DNA from: Bacteroidota bacterium
GTDB lineage: Bacteria; Bacteroidota; Bacteroidia; UKL13-3
NCBI GenBank assembly: GCA_027484685.1
Contig: JAIXSO010000046.1
Location: 1 to 64,000 of the forward strand
DNA length: 64,000 nucleotides
Direction: 5' to 3'
Shown: piece by piece, positions 1 to 11,700 of the stretch
Position numbering within the stretch: the first letter of the stretch is position 1
How the letters are laid out: every line of letters begins with the position of its first letter
The notes under the pieces: generated by a model
The model's input: only the letters and a program-made list of their open reading frames with translations
Told to the model about the DNA's origin: nothing
The model's database searches: none
Translations under genes and position numbers: made by a program

Positions 1-208
1 ATTCCGTCAAGTGATATTAAAAACCAAGTCCCAAGCCACTTTAAGCACTTTACGTTTTAAATGCTTTGCATTAGGAGCTTGGGTAACAAAACATGCAAGA
101 ATTACCACTTTGAAAATTTATGCAACAGGAGAAAAACGAAGGTGGCTGGATGCTCTTTTTGATACGGTACCTAAAACAACTGCTCCTTATATCTTTTCTA
201 ATGCATAA
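1..208 (+). CDS. Transposase C-terminal fragment (IS1380-like), cut by the window edge
   Basis: An open frame runs in from the left edge and ends at 206-208. The readable 68 residues are basic and include RFKCFALGAWVTKHAR, which resembles the C-terminal end of DDE transposases of the IS1380 type. The catalytic DDE residues would lie to the left of the window and cannot be checked. A hairpin with a T-run follows at 273-307 and could be the terminator or part of the IS end. A decayed clpB fragment lies just beyond, consistent with a rearranged, IS-associated junction. The family assignment rests on remembered resemblance of the tail only. Confidence 0.5.
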   Translation, partial: FRQVILKTKSQATLSTLRFKCFALGAWVTKHARITTLKIYATGEKRRWLDALFDTVPKTTAPYIFSNA

Positions 209-272
209 TTTGGGTTAAATAAGAATGTTAATGCTTGTGTCATATGTTTTTTTTTCCAAAAAACAAAAAATT

Positions 273-307
273 CCCCACACTTTGTAAAAAGTATAGGGAG
301 TTTTTTT
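273..307 (+). terminator. Imperfect hairpin plus T-run after the transposase
   Basis: CCCACACTTT and AAAGTATAGGG form an imperfect stem around a GTAA loop, followed by seven T at 301-307. It lies 65 bases after the transposase stop. It could equally be a terminal repeat of the insertion sequence. Confidence 0.5.
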
Positions 308-431
308 ATGTTCTATGTTGACTGGTTAACAATCTCCTCCAACAAGGAATATGCTTTCAGCATGACTTTTGAATGGTTTTGTTTTTTAGCTCCAACCCAA
401 AAATCATACATCAAAAATCACCATTCAGTTA

Positions 432-730
432 TTATTTATTTTCGAACACAAACTGTTGGCGGTCATCTAGGCTTATTAGTATGTTCGAGTCTTTTTTTAC
501 TTTTCCTGCTAATATTTCTTTAGAAAGTTCGTTAAAAAAAATCTGCGTTGCATTACTCGTTTCAAAGGCCTTGCACCATATTGAGGGTCGTAACCTAATT
601 GGGTTAACCAATCTAATGCTTTATAGGTTATATTTAGCTCTAACTGTTGGTGTAATAATGCTCCTTTTAAGCTTTCAGACTATAGGTTTACTATTTGTCT
701 TACATTATCGCGGTTAAGCGGTATAAACAT
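432..730 (-). pseudogene. clpB: Decayed C-terminal remnant of ClpB chaperone
   Basis: The minus strand encodes the C-terminal 100 or so residues of the ClpB disaggregase in pieces. It reads MFIPLNRDNVRQIVNL, then a TAG stop at 680-682. It continues through GYDPQYGARPLKRVMQR, a hallmark of the ClpB D2 small domain, then shifts frame in an eight-base T-run (533-541 on the plus strand). The new frame ends NELSKEILAGKVKKDSN...VFENK and TAA at 432-434. The first 750 or so residues of a normal ClpB are absent. Both lesions make it non-functional. Upstream, an open frame with a hydrophobic segment (LPFVLWLYFIGAVYISLFV) runs in frame into the remnant and may mark the rearrangement junction. Confidence 0.8.
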
Positions 731-956
731 AATATTATAGTTTTTTTTATAGTAAGACACAAATAAAGAAATATAGACTGCCCCAATAAAATAGAGCCAC
801 AACACAAATGGCAAAAGATTATTTTTTATTTTAATAATATTATTATGAGCTGATGCGTTTAGATATATTCAGCTCGAAATCTATTTTATTGTATATAAAT
901 CATTAGAAAAAAATAACATACATCCATTTTTTTAAAATTATTTTCCAAAAAAAATA
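731..956. other. AT-rich spacer, no gene recognised
   Basis: This stretch lies between the clpB remnant and the proS terminator. On the minus strand a short frame with one hydrophobic segment opens after a TGA at about 861 and continues in frame into the clpB remnant. It has no ATG before the homologous part. Nothing else is supported. Confidence 0.4.
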
Positions 957-1014
957 AACCACCTAGAACAAAGAAGCATAGTTTATAATCTATGTTTTTT
1001 TGTTCTATGTGGTT
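957..1014 (-). terminator. Long hairpin terminator of proS
   Basis: AACCACCTAGAACAAA at 957-972 pairs with TTTGTTCTATGTGGTT ending at 1014, and the inner arms CATAG/CTATG close the loop. On the minus strand the stem is followed by a T-rich tract. It lies 25 bases past the proS stop. Confidence 0.75.
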
Positions 1015-1038
1015 CACCTTTATTTAAGCATTTAAATT

Positions 1039-2523
1039 TTAATAAGCTTTTGCAAATAAAACTCTTTGCGTAGAAGGTTTTCCTGTTAATACACAAACTC
1101 CATCTTCTTGCAAATTATTTAATGGCACACAACGAATGGTAGCTTTGCTTAAGTCTTTAATTTTTTCTTCGGTTTCGCCAGTTCCATCCCAATGAGCGCT
1201 TACAAAACCAGTTTTATTTTCAATGGCATCCATAAATTCATCCCAATTATTTACGGTATGAATATGTGAATTTCTATACTCCAATGCTTTATTATAAATG
1301 CTGTTTTGAATTTCTTCTAATAAATTGCTGATAGTTTCAGGTAAATTTTCTGCACTTATAATTTCTTTGGTTTTGGTATCGCGTCTTGCTAATTCTACAT
1401 TTCCAGCAGCCACATCTCTTGGGCCAATGGCTATGCGCAAAGGCACACCTTTTAACTCATAATCTGCAAATTTATAACCAGGCGACATATTATCTCTATC
1501 GTCTAATTTAACTAAAATGCCTTTGGCTTTTAATGCCGTAAAATATTCACGAGCTTTATCTAAAACCAATGCTTTTTCGTCTTCTTTTTTACCTGTAATT
1601 GGCACAATTACAACTTGTATTGGAGCTAATTTTGGAGGTAAAACCAATCCTTCATCATCGCTATGGCTCATAATTAAAGCACCCATTAAGCGGGTAGAAA
1701 CGCCCCAACTGGTAGCCCAAACGTAATCTTTAACGTTTTCTTTGCTTACAAATTTTACATCAAATGCTTTAGCAAAATTTTGGCCTAAAAAGTGACTGGT
1801 TCCCATTTGTAATGCTTTTCCATCTTGCATCAATCCTTCAATACAAAAAGTTTCATCAGCACCAGCAAAACGTTCGTTTTCGGTTTTTACACCTTTTACC
1901 ACAGGCACCGCCATGATGTTTTCAGCAAAATCAGCATACACTTCAAGCATTTGCTTGGTTTCAGCCAATGCTTCTTCTTTGGTAGCATGTGCGGTGTGTC
2001 CTTCTTGCCATAAAAACTCTGCTGTGCGTAAAAACAAACGTGTGCGCATTTCCCAACGCACCACATTAGCCCATTGATTAATTAAAATAGGTAAATCGCG
2101 GTAGCTTTGAATCCAATCGCGGTAAGTGTTCCAAATAATAGCTTCACTTGTTGGGCGAACTATCAATTCTTCTTCCAATTTTGCTTCTGGGTCAACCATT
2201 AATTTACCTGGTCTATCTGGATCAGTTTTTAAACGATAATGGGTAACAATGGCACATTCTTTAGCAAAACCTTCCGCATTTTTTTCTTCAGCTTCAAATA
2301 AACTTTTGGGCACAAATAATGGAAAATAAGCATTTTGATGACCAGTTTCTTTAAACCTTCTGTCTAATTCAGCTTGCATTTTTTCCCAAATGGCATAACC
2401 ATAAGGTTTAATTACCATGCAGCCTTTTACTGCTGAGTGTTGCGCTAAATCTGCTTGTTCTACTAAATTATTATACCACGCTGAATAGTTTTCGCTGCGT
2501 TTTACTTTTTTAAATTCTGCCAT
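1039..2523 (-). CDS. proS: Prolyl-tRNA synthetase (short archaeal/eukaryal-type form)
   Basis: This class II synthetase charges tRNA-Pro with proline in the cytoplasm. The 494 residues match the short ProRS form that lacks the bacterial editing insertion. The motif 2 region reads [20 protein letters not shown] followed by EGHTAHAT, and [10 protein letters not shown] and the C-terminal anticodon-binding half are present. The motif has Leu where Pro is usual (TRLFLRT rather than TRPFLRT). The frame stays open upstream, but the conserved protein begins at [18 protein letters not shown], so the ATG at 2521-2523 is preferred. The gene stands alone and has a strong terminator at 957-1014. Confidence 0.95.
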   Translation of the reverse strand: MAEFKKVKRSENYSAWYNNLVEQADLAQHSAVKGCMVIKPYGYAIWEKMQAELDRRFKETGHQNAYFPLFVPKSLFEAEEKNAEGFAKECAIVTHYRLKTDPDRPGKLMVDPEAKLEEELIVRPTSEAIIWNTYRDWIQSYRDLPILINQWANVVRWEMRTRLFLRTAEFLWQEGHTAHATKEEALAETKQMLEVYADFAENIMAVPVVKGVKTENERFAGADETFCIEGLMQDGKALQMGTSHFLGQNFAKAFDVKFVSKENVKDYVWATSWGVSTRLMGALIMSHSDDEGLVLPPKLAPIQVVIVPITGKKEDEKALVLDKAREYFTALKAKGILVKLDDRDNMSPGYKFADYELKGVPLRIAIGPRDVAAGNVELARRDTKTKEIISAENLPETISNLLEEIQNSIYNKALEYRNSHIHTVNNWDEFMDAIENKTGFVSAHWDGTGETEEKIKDLSKATIRCVPLNNLQEDGVCVLTGKPSTQRVLFAKAY

Positions 2524-2602
2524 AATTGTTAATCGAGGCGCGAATGTAATAATGATTTTTGATTTTTGATGGATGATTTGTGATATCAACAGCAACTGTA
2601 AG

Positions 2603-2624
2603 GGGCAGACCTGTTTGTCTGCCC
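2603..2624. repeat. Perfect hairpin GGGCAGAC/GTCTGCCC
   Basis: An 8-bp perfect inverted repeat with a six-base loop, locally GC-rich in AT-rich surroundings. It would lie in the proS leader if transcription starts upstream. It may be a dispersed intergenic repeat rather than a regulatory element. Confidence 0.6.
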
Positions 2625-2731
2625 AAATGTTTAAGGAATACACATTGGTTTACACCATACGTGTTTGACTGTGAATGGAGAAATAATAAAAAAATTATTG
2701 CTTTTTTGTTTGCTTGGTATTGTATAACCGT

Positions 2732-2760
2732 GTAAAGACGTTTAATTAAACATCTCTGCC
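2732..2760. repeat. Copy of dispersed palindromic repeat
   Basis: AAGACGTTTAATTAAAC followed by ATCTCTGCC is a slightly diverged copy of the palindrome found at 33081-33110 and 32365-32384. All three copies have a TTGGTAT-type sequence shortly upstream. Confidence 0.7.
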
Positions 2761-2934
2761 ATGCAAATGGAAAACCATTGGGATTTATAAAAATAATAGA
2801 TATGTTTGAAAATAGAACTTTAATAAAACATCTTCATTTTAATCGATTGGAGAAGGTTGTATTGAAATAGTTAAATAAAATAGGTTGTAATAAGTATAAT
2901 TACCTTTTATATATTAATATGAAATAAAACCAAA

Positions 2935-3291
2935 ATGAAAAGATATTTGATATTTATTTGGGCTGTTTTTTTTGTCACTTTTGGGTGCGAAGAGGAAAGT
3001 CAACTTGAAAAAGTGGTTTTTAATAGGGAAGAATGGCTAAATGGAAACGAAAGAATACGCGGAAAAATGGTGGATAATATAATAAATGATAGCATTCTAA
3101 TTGGCAAATCAAAAGTTGAAGTATTAAACCTATTAGGTGACCAAGGAGATACAGTTGGGAATTTAAGTTATCAAGTTGACTTAGGTTTAAAATCTGGAAT
3201 AATGGGCTTTGGTGGAGCATTGTTGTTTAACTTGAACATTCATTTTGATACTATCCAAAATAAAGTATTTGAGGTAAGGTGCAATGACTAA
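2935..3291 (+). CDS. Small lipoprotein, BamE/SmpA-like fold possible
   Basis: A 118-residue protein with a lipoprotein signal peptide: a hydrophobic stretch ends in FVTFGC, making Cys18 the likely lipidated residue. The mature part contains ILIGKSKVEVLNLLGDQGD followed by a strand-rich segment ending VFEVRCND. This resembles the spacing of small BamE/SmpA-like modules (a glycine-containing helix, then beta strands), but the match is weak. It is not obviously in an operon: the next gene starts 66 bases downstream. No specific function can be assigned. Confidence 0.7.
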   Translation: MKRYLIFIWAVFFVTFGCEEESQLEKVVFNREEWLNGNERIRGKMVDNIINDSILIGKSKVEVLNLLGDQGDTVGNLSYQVDLGLKSGIMGFGGALLFNLNIHFDTIQNKVFEVRCND

Positions 3292-3357
3292 AATAGGACT
3301 TAAATAACTAAACTTAATAAACATAATTAACTAATCAACCCAATCAACCCACCCACC

Positions 3358-3807
3358 ATGCAAATACAAATCCTGAAACAACTTTATAGTTTTGAACTAG
3401 AAAATTTATTGAACGAAATAAACGCTTATTCAAATTCTGAAAACCTTTGGATTATTGATAAAAACATAAAAAACTCAGGTGGGAACTTATGTTTGCATTT
3501 AGTAGGAAATATTAACCATTTTATTGGCTCAGTTATGCTTAAAACCAATTATGTACGCAATAGAGATGATGAATTTGATTCAAAAAACATATCGAAACAA
3601 GAGTTGGCCGAAATGGTAAAAGCTACACAAGCCTTAATTGCAAATGAGTTTGATAAAATAACAGAAGCAGATTTACAAAAAACTTTCCCCTTTGATTTTA
3701 TGGGTGTTAATACTACCGGTTTTTACCTTACTCGTTTTTTGTGTCATTTAAGTTATCATTTAGGTCAAATTAATTACCACAGAAGATTGTTAGACACAAA
3801 TGCGTAA
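3358..3807 (+). CDS. DinB-family protein (DUF1572-like)
   Basis: A 149-residue, mostly helical protein resembling the DinB/YfiT four-helix metal-binding superfamily. Candidate metal ligands are the histidines in CLHLVGNINHF (about residues 45-55) and in LCHLSYHLGQINYH near the C-terminus. Family members include damage-inducible proteins and thiol-dependent transferases, but most are uncharacterised and the substrate here is unknown. Its end overlaps the following membrane-protein gene by eight bases, suggesting co-transcription and translational coupling. Confidence 0.8.
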   Translation: MQIQILKQLYSFELENLLNEINAYSNSENLWIIDKNIKNSGGNLCLHLVGNINHFIGSVMLKTNYVRNRDDEFDSKNISKQELAEMVKATQALIANEFDKITEADLQKTFPFDFMGVNTTGFYLTRFLCHLSYHLGQINYHRRLLDTNA

Positions 3808-4183
3808 ACACCTAATTTTCAATAAAAACTATTTGATAATTACTTTTATCCTGCTAATCATTGAATTGTTTATAGCTTTTTATGTGCACGATAAATTTAT
3901 AAGACCTTATGTTGGTGATTTATTAGTAGTTATATTTATTTATACTTTCTGTAAATCGTTTTTAAAAATTTCTGTTAATCAAGCAATTGCATTTGTGCTG
4001 TCTTTTTCTTTTTTAATTGAAGCGTTGCAATACATTCACTTTATTAATTTATTGGGTTTACAAAATAACTTTTTGGCAAAAATAATTTTAGGAAATTCAT
4101 TTGCCTGGGCCGATTTTTTAGCCTATTTGTCAGGAATGTTATTAGTTTTGCTGATTGAAAAATATTTTTTAAAAAATAAATAG
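3800..4183 (+). CDS. DUF2809-type small membrane protein
   Basis: A 127-residue hydrophobic protein with four predicted membrane helices (about residues 10-30, 37-55, 60-78 and 105-122). The conserved-looking segment is SFLIEALQYIHF...GNSFAWADFLAYLSG. This pattern matches the DUF2809 family of small inner-membrane proteins of unknown function. It starts within the last codons of the DinB-like gene (ATG at 3800) and ends 15 bases before the DUF4403 gene, so the three genes probably form an operon. Confidence 0.75.
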   Translation: MRKHLIFNKNYLIITFILLIIELFIAFYVHDKFIRPYVGDLLVVIFIYTFCKSFLKISVNQAIAFVLSFSFLIEALQYIHFINLLGLQNNFLAKIILGNSFAWADFLAYLSGMLLVLLIEKYFLKNK

Positions 4184-4198
4184 AGTATACAGTTATTT

Positions 4199-5617
4199 AT
4201 GAAAAAAACGATTTTGTATGTAGTAGCCTTGTTTGCTGTGATAATTAATGCTTGTAAAACTCAAAAAATTACTGCACCCAAACCGCCCAATGTGCCAGTA
4301 GTTATACCTCCTAAGCCTACATCCATAATTGGTTTACCAATTCATATTGATGTAGCAGGTTTAGCAGTATCGGTTAATAAAAAATTTCCGTTAGAGGTTT
4401 ATAAAGACGATAAGTTTGAAGACAATGGAAACGATAATTTAAAGCTAACTGTTTTAAAACGAACACCATTTACCGTAAGTACTGCCAATAATGGTTTAAG
4501 TATTACTGCGCCCTTACATATTGATTTTGTGTATAATGTAAAAGTATTTGGTGGTTTTGAAAAACCAATTAGTCAATCGTTAAATTTAACAGTAGTGTTT
4601 AACACTTCGCCTGTAATTGACCGCGATTGGAATTTAAACTTAAACAGTAAAGGCAAAATTTTATGGGACGATTTGCCAGTTATTAACCTAGGGCTAACAA
4701 CCTTAGATTTACCTAAGCTTTTTGGCGCTATTATTCAAGGGCAAGTTAATAAAATGGCTACCAAAATTGACCAAGAAGTGCCTAAAAATGTGGATATTAA
4801 AAAAATGGTTGGCGACTCATGGAAAACCCTAGCAGAACCATTTTTAATTGATTCGGCTTACAAAGCTTGGTTATTATTAAATCCAAAAAATATTTTTATT
4901 ACCCCAATTACCTATACTCCTGACGAAATGCAAATAAAACTTGGCGTATCAAGTATTGTAGAAGTAATATCGGGTTACAAGCCTAAAAACGATTCGTTTA
5001 ACGTAAATTTACCGCCCTTGCGCCAAGTAAGTAGTTTTAGCGATGATGTAAAAATAAACTTAAATGCGGCCATTGCTTTTGATCAAATAAACGAAACACT
5101 TACCAAACAATTTGCCGATAAGCCAATGGTGCTTGAAGGCAGCGAGTATAAAATAAATATAAACGAGGCCAAAGCTTTTCCTTATGGTAGTAAAATAATG
5201 ATAGCCATTGATTTGGATGGTAAAGTACAAAAAGGAAAATTAGGTAAAAACATAAAAGGAATAGTTTATGCTACGGGTGTGCCGGTTTATAACCCCACCA
5301 ATAAATCGATTGAAATTAGGCAATTTGACTTTGATTTAAAAACCCGCGATATTTTAGTTAAAAGTGCAGCTTGGTTAGTTAACTCTAAAAAGTTCAGAGA
5401 AAATATGGAAAAACAAATGGTATTTTCCATAGCCGATCAATTAAACCAAGCCATTAAAACATCTAACGAAGCAATTAATAAACAATGGTCTACATCTATT
5501 GATGTAAATGGTGTAATAAAAAATATTGAACCAGCTAATATTTATATCTTACCTAATTCATTAAACATAAATATAATAACACAAGGAAATTTAAAAGTAG
5601 TAATGAAAGGCTTTTAA
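4199..5617 (+). CDS. DUF4403-family lipoprotein
   Basis: A 472-residue exported protein with a lipoprotein signal (IINAC, Cys19) and a short proline-rich linker (PKPPNVPVVIPPKP). The body follows the layout of DUF4403: an N-terminal strand region with SVNKKFPLEVYKD, a central segment with WKTLAEPFL and AWLLLNPKNI, and a second half repeating the beta-alpha pattern and ending in an amphipathic strand. Such tandem modules resemble lipid-binding (BPI/SYLF-like) folds, but no function is established. It is probably attached to a membrane facing the periplasm. It is the last gene of the small operon starting at 3358. Confidence 0.8.
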   Translation: MKKTILYVVALFAVIINACKTQKITAPKPPNVPVVIPPKPTSIIGLPIHIDVAGLAVSVNKKFPLEVYKDDKFEDNGNDNLKLTVLKRTPFTVSTANNGLSITAPLHIDFVYNVKVFGGFEKPISQSLNLTVVFNTSPVIDRDWNLNLNSKGKILWDDLPVINLGLTTLDLPKLFGAIIQGQVNKMATKIDQEVPKNVDIKKMVGDSWKTLAEPFLIDSAYKAWLLLNPKNIFITPITYTPDEMQIKLGVSSIVEVISGYKPKNDSFNVNLPPLRQVSSFSDDVKINLNAAIAFDQINETLTKQFADKPMVLEGSEYKININEAKAFPYGSKIMIAIDLDGKVQKGKLGKNIKGIVYATGVPVYNPTNKSIEIRQFDFDLKTRDILVKSAAWLVNSKKFRENMEKQMVFSIADQLNQAIKTSNEAINKQWSTSIDVNGVIKNIEPANIYILPNSLNINIITQGNLKVVMKGF

Positions 5618-5744
5618 AACCTTGAAAAATAAAAACAAATAGAAAAATTTTATGTTTTACTTTAAATTAGTTGCAAAGACTTGTTTTGGGTATTACAATA
5701 AATGGTAAAACATAATTAACTTGCAAAAAAAATAAATTTAATAT

Positions 5745-8700
5745 ATGATAAAACAATTACAACAATTTAAACAACTAGTCAGAGCGGTATGCATTGGGCT
5801 GGTTTTTATGGGAGTAAGTAATTTTAGTAAGGTAAATGCACAAGCACTTACTGGCAGTAAAACAATTCCTTCAACTAACTTTCCTACCATTAAATCTGCT
5901 GTGGATAGTTTAAACGCGCAGGGAGTAGGTACAGGTGGGGTTACATTTAATATAACTCCAGGTTATACTGAAACCACCTTGGCTACCATTGCACTTACTG
6001 CAACTGGAACAGTTACTAATCCAATTGTTTTCCAAAAGGATCCATTAACAAGTGGAGCAAATCCTTTGATTACCGCTTATGTTGGTACATTATTGGCATC
6101 GTCAACTACTTCTGTAGATGGAATTTGGAGTTTTACTGGGTCAGACTATGTAACTATAGATGGAATTGATTTATTAGATCCTATTTCTAATACAACACCA
6201 ACCACCACCATGGAATTTGGGTATGGTTTTTTTAAGGCAAGTGCAACCGATGGGGCTAATAATAACACCATTAGAAATTGTACCATTACCTTAAATAGGG
6301 TAAATGGAACTGCGGCAACTGGACCCCGTTGGCAAGGTTCGGTTGGTATAGAACTTTCTGCTTGCACGCCTTTAGCCGTTGGAACTACAATAGTACAAAC
6401 CACAGTGGCAGGGGCAAGTTCTAATAATAAATTTTACAGTAATACTATTCAAAATTGCAATGGGGGCATAGCTTTAGGAGGCGCAGCAGTTGCTGCACCA
6501 TTTACATTGGCTGATTTGAATAATGATGTTGGGGGAAATTCACTAGCAACTGGCAACACAATAATTAATTTTGGTGGAGGCGTGGGAGTAACTCTTGCTT
6601 GCATGGCAGTATGGGCAAGTAATCAATGGAGTTTTAACATTTCATACAATACCATAAATAATAATACAGGAACAGGAGTAAATCATGGCGGGACCAATCG
6701 AGGAATTTTTGCTGCTGCCAATTCCCCTGGGGCTAGTGCTAATATCAATAACAATACAATAACTATTGCTGCTGGTCCTACAGTGGGCGCTAGTAACTGG
6801 AATATTGATATAGAAATGGCGCAGAGTGGTGCTAACGGAAATGTGATTAATGTAAATAATAACAGATTATTAAACTGCACCCATCTTGCAGCCGCTACAA
6901 GTACTGTTCCGTACACAGCAATTTGGTTAAATACTGCAGCCTCTACTGTAAATTGTAACAATAATTATATTTATGGATTTACCTATAACGGTACTCAAAT
7001 ATCTCATTGTATTTTAAGTCAACTTGCTGGTATTGGTACTCTAAATATCAATAACAATATCATTGACTCTACAGTATTGGGTGGAACAGGTGTTGGTACT
7101 CATAATGGTATTGGAATTACTGCTATTCCTACTTTAGTCCAAAATATTAATGGAAACACCATAACCAGAACTTTTTTAAATGCTACTGGAACAGGAACTA
7201 AAACCTTGAATGGTATTAATACGCTAGCAACATCGTTACCCACTACCAATATTAACGATAACCTAATTGACAGTATCAGCAGAAATGGAACCACAGGAGG
7301 AACCACGGTTGGTATTTTACAAACAGGCGGAACTACTGGAACTTCAACAGTAAATGTTAGGAGAAACACAGTAAGAAATATAAGTATAAGTGGAACAGGA
7401 ACAGCAAGCACCCTTAATGGTATTCAATTAAGTACTGGTACTATTATTTGTGATAGCAATACTGTTTTTAATTTATCCTGTTTAAAGGCAACAGGTACAG
7501 GGACTTTGTCTGGAATAAGTGATGCTGCATCACCAACAAATGAAACTTTTTCAAACAATAGAATATATAATCTAACTCATTTTGGAACGGGTGTTGTTAA
7601 TGGATTATTTACCAATACTGTGGCTGGAACACGGCTAGTAACCAATAATCAAGTTTATTCTCTAGTAGGAAATGGTGGAAATATAATTGGTTTAAGCATG
7701 ATCACAAGCTCGCCTACCATTACCCGAAATAGAATTTATAGTTTGCGAAGCAATGGCACAACTACAGGGACTGTTTTTGGCATTTCGTTAACTACACTTG
7801 GTGCGGCAGGGTCGGCTACTATTGCCAATAATTTAATTGACAGTTTGGTGGCACCTAATTATACTGGAACAGCAGATGCTATACGAGGCATTAGTTCAAC
7901 AATTACTACGGCTTTTACCAGCTTAAGAATATATTATAATACAGTAAGATTAAGCGCAACCACAGGAGGTGCAAATTTTTCTTCGGCAGCTTTATTCTTT
8001 ACAGGAGGTACCACAGCATCCACAGCTACGCTTGATTTAAGGAACAATATTTTAATTAATAACTCGATTGCTAACGGAACTGGTAATGCTGTAGCTTTAA
8101 GAAACTCAACCACAGGAATTAGCAATTATGCAAGTACCTCTAATAATAATTTATTTTATGCTGGTGTACCAAGTGCGGCTAATTTAATTTATCATGATGG
8201 TACTAATAGTGACCAGACTATTGCTGCTTTTAAAGCAAGGTTAGCTACTTTTGAACAAGCATCCATTACAGAGAATCCAACTTTTATTAGTTTAAATGGC
8301 GCTTCTCCTGATTATTTGCATTTAGATTTATTAACACCTACACGTTGCGAAAGTGGTGCTGCTAATATTGCTGGCTTTACAACGGATGTTGATAATGTAA
8401 TTCGTCAAGGTAATGCAGGTTACGCTGGCACAGGATCTGCACCTGATATTGGAGCAGATGAAGGTGAGTTTTTAGGTATTCCAATGGTTATTGATTCAGT
8501 AATGGTTGACCAAATTACTGCTGCTGCACCTTTGAATTCAGTTAATCAAAATATTGTGGCAATTAGAGTACATGCTTCCAATAGTTTTAATGCATTGAAT
8601 TTAAGTTCTTTAAAATTAAATACCAATGGAACAACCAATGTAAATGATATACAAAATGCTAGGGTATATTTTACAGGTAACAGTGCTGTTTTTGCTCCAA

Positions 8701-11700
8701 CTAATCAGTACGGTTCAGTTGTAACCGCTCCAAACGGAACGTTTTATGTTTCGGGTTCAAGAGTTTTAAATGCTGGTGTCAACTATTTTTGGGTTACTTA
8801 TGACGTGAAAAGTACTGCAACAACCAATAACTTTATTGACGTTAGGGTTGATAGCTTGGTAATTGGAGGAAATAATACTGCACCTGTAAATGGTGACCCT
8901 ACAGGTTCTAGAAAAATACTAGGACCATTAGCTGGAAATTATAATGTTGGGGTTGGCCAAACTTATCCAACAATCACCTCAGCTGCAGCAGATTTAACAG
9001 CTTTAGGAGTTTCAGGCCCTACAACTTTTATTTTAAAGGATGCATTGTATAACAGCACAACAGGCGAAGTATTCCCGATTGTATTTACTAACTATAACAA
9101 CTCTTCAAGTATTAATACCGTAACTATTCGTCCTGATGTAGGCATTATTTCACGTGTGGAAAGTGCAAACAACATTGCTGCATTTGACTTGAATGGAATT
9201 TCTAATTTAATTATAGATGGCAGACAAGGTGGTGTAGGAGGTTTTACTTCTGGAAATAATTTAACCATTGCTAATACCAATGTAAGTGGACCTGCAATTC
9301 GTTTTATTAATGAGGCTTCTTCAAATCGTATTCTTTATACCGATTTGCGTTCAAATAATATTATTGCACCAGGTACTTTAGGTGCTGGAGTAGTAAATTT
9401 TGGAACTACTACAGGTTTGAATGGAAACGATAATAATATCATTCGCTACTGCGATATTCATGAAGATGGTTTAGGTAACCCAACAATTGGTATTTCATCT
9501 ATTGGTTCTGCAACTACTGTTGCTACTAATAACGATGGTAATATAATTGATAGCTGTAATATTTATAATTTCTTTCATCCAACTATTGCAACTGCTGGTA
9601 TTTATGTGGGTGCAAATAATGGTTCATGGGTAATTAATGCTAATAGATTGTATCAAACCGCTACCATAACTACAACTGGAACTCAAACACATAGAGCAAT
9701 GTGGATTACCCCCAATACTGCTTCATTAACATCAGCAAGTGGTTTTATAATTACTAATAATTTTATTGGTGGTAACTCATCGGCAGGTACCGGTATTTAT
9801 ACCATGGCAGGTACTACTCTTTACCAGTTTATGGGTATGGACATTTCAGTAGGTATTGGAACAGCTACATCAATTCAAAATAATACTATTACCAATATGT
9901 CTATTACTGGAGGATTTACAGGAAATAACGTTTATGGTATAAATATAGCAAACGGAAATGTAAATGTTGGAACCATTACAGGAAACTTAATTGGATCAAC
10001 TACTACTAATGGTGCCATTACATTTACTACTACTGCTACAAATGGATCTATGATTGCATTACGTTCAGGAGCAGGAGGAACTATCAATTTTTCAAACAAT
10101 ATTGTATCAGGTATTGATTTAATTGGTAATGCAACTACTGTATCAACGGGATTTAATGGAATAGCAGGTTCGGGTGGTTCAACTATAATCATTAATAACA
10201 ATACTATTGGAAGTACAACACTTGCAAATAGTATTAATATGGTATCTACCTCTTCAACCTCTGTAAGTGCTTCTGCTTTTAGAGGTATCATTTGTAATAG
10301 CACTGCAATAGGTGTAGTAAACACCATTACCAATAATATTATAGCTAATTTAAATACTAATTATGCTGCTACTGGTTCTCAAGCTACTAGTTTAGTTGGT
10401 ATAGCTGTAACAACAGGTACAAGTACTATTGCTGGTAATATAATAAGAAACTTAACTTCTGCTACGCAAACAACGGCTGGAGGAAGCACAAGTGCCATTG
10501 TTGGATTAGCTTATACATCTGCTACTGCGCCAGCTTTAATTAGCGGTAATAATATTAATAACTTAGTTTTAACTGGTACCTCAACAAGTGCTGCTGTTCA
10601 GTGCGAAGGTTTGTTCTATGGTGGACCAACATCAGGTACTAATATCATTAGAAAAAACAATATTCATAGTTTATCGTTAAATGCGGTTAATCCAGCAGTA
10701 TTTTTAACTGCAATGGATATTGGATCTGGTTTAGTAACCATTTCAAATAATATGATTCGTTTGGGTTATGATTCATTAGGTAACTCTATTACAGCACCAT
10801 GTATTTTTAGAGGTATTTCAAAAAATGTTGCTATTACTAATGTATACTTTAACAGCATTTATATTGGTGGAGCAGGAGTTGGTACAAGTGCTACAAATAC
10901 ATTTGCTTTTCAGCGCACAGCATCAGCTACTTCTGATGATGTAAGAAATAATATTTTCGTAAATGCTAGATCTAACGCATCTACTGGAGGAAAACATTAC
11001 CAAGTATTTTTAATTAATAATACCACCATTACCTTAAATAATAATATTTATTTTGGTGGTGGAACGGGAGCAGTTTTTGGTACATTAAATAACGGTACTT
11101 CAGATGTACTTAATTACACATCAGGTTGGCTTTCATCTGACATAAATAGTGGGGTGGCTGATCCTCACTTTATCAATGCAGGTGGCTCGGCTCAAACAGG
11201 TGATTTGCATATAAGCTCATCGTTGGCAACTCCTATTGAAGCTAACGGTATACTTATTTCAAGTATTACCGATGATATTGATGGCGAGTTAAGAAGTGGT
11301 CTTTCTCCAACAGATATTGGTGCAGATGCAGGAAACTTTATTCCATTAGATATTTTTGCACCAGTAATTAGTGCACCTATAACTAGTAATACATCTTCTA
11401 CAGGTGATAGAATTTTAAATATTAATATTTCTGATGCAACAGGAATTCCAAATACGCTAGGAAACGAGCCTAAAGTTTACTTTAAAAAGTCGTTTTTAGG
11501 AACTTATAACTCTACTAGTGCTGTTAGAACAAGTGGTAGTGCACAAAATGGTCAATGGAGTTTTACCATCGCGGCTTCAACAATGGGTGGTTTATCTATT
11601 GGGGATTCTGTATATTTTTACTTGGTAGCTCAAGATTCTTCATTAGGCAATAATTTATCATCATTGCCTGCTGGTGCTATTGGTAGCAGTGTAAATAGTA

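Larger units (their letters stand above)
2524..2934. other. Intergenic region with repeats, no gene
   Basis: These 411 bases between the divergent proS and the next gene hold a perfect 8-bp hairpin (2603-2624), one copy of a palindromic intergenic repeat (2732-2760) and otherwise AT-rich sequence. No convincing ORF was found on either strand. Confidence 0.6.

Noticed and set aside
308-717. Two overlapping plus-strand ORFs of 71 and 114 codons
   Set aside because: They lie opposite the ClpB remnant, have no domain features, and the minus strand carries the recognisable homology.
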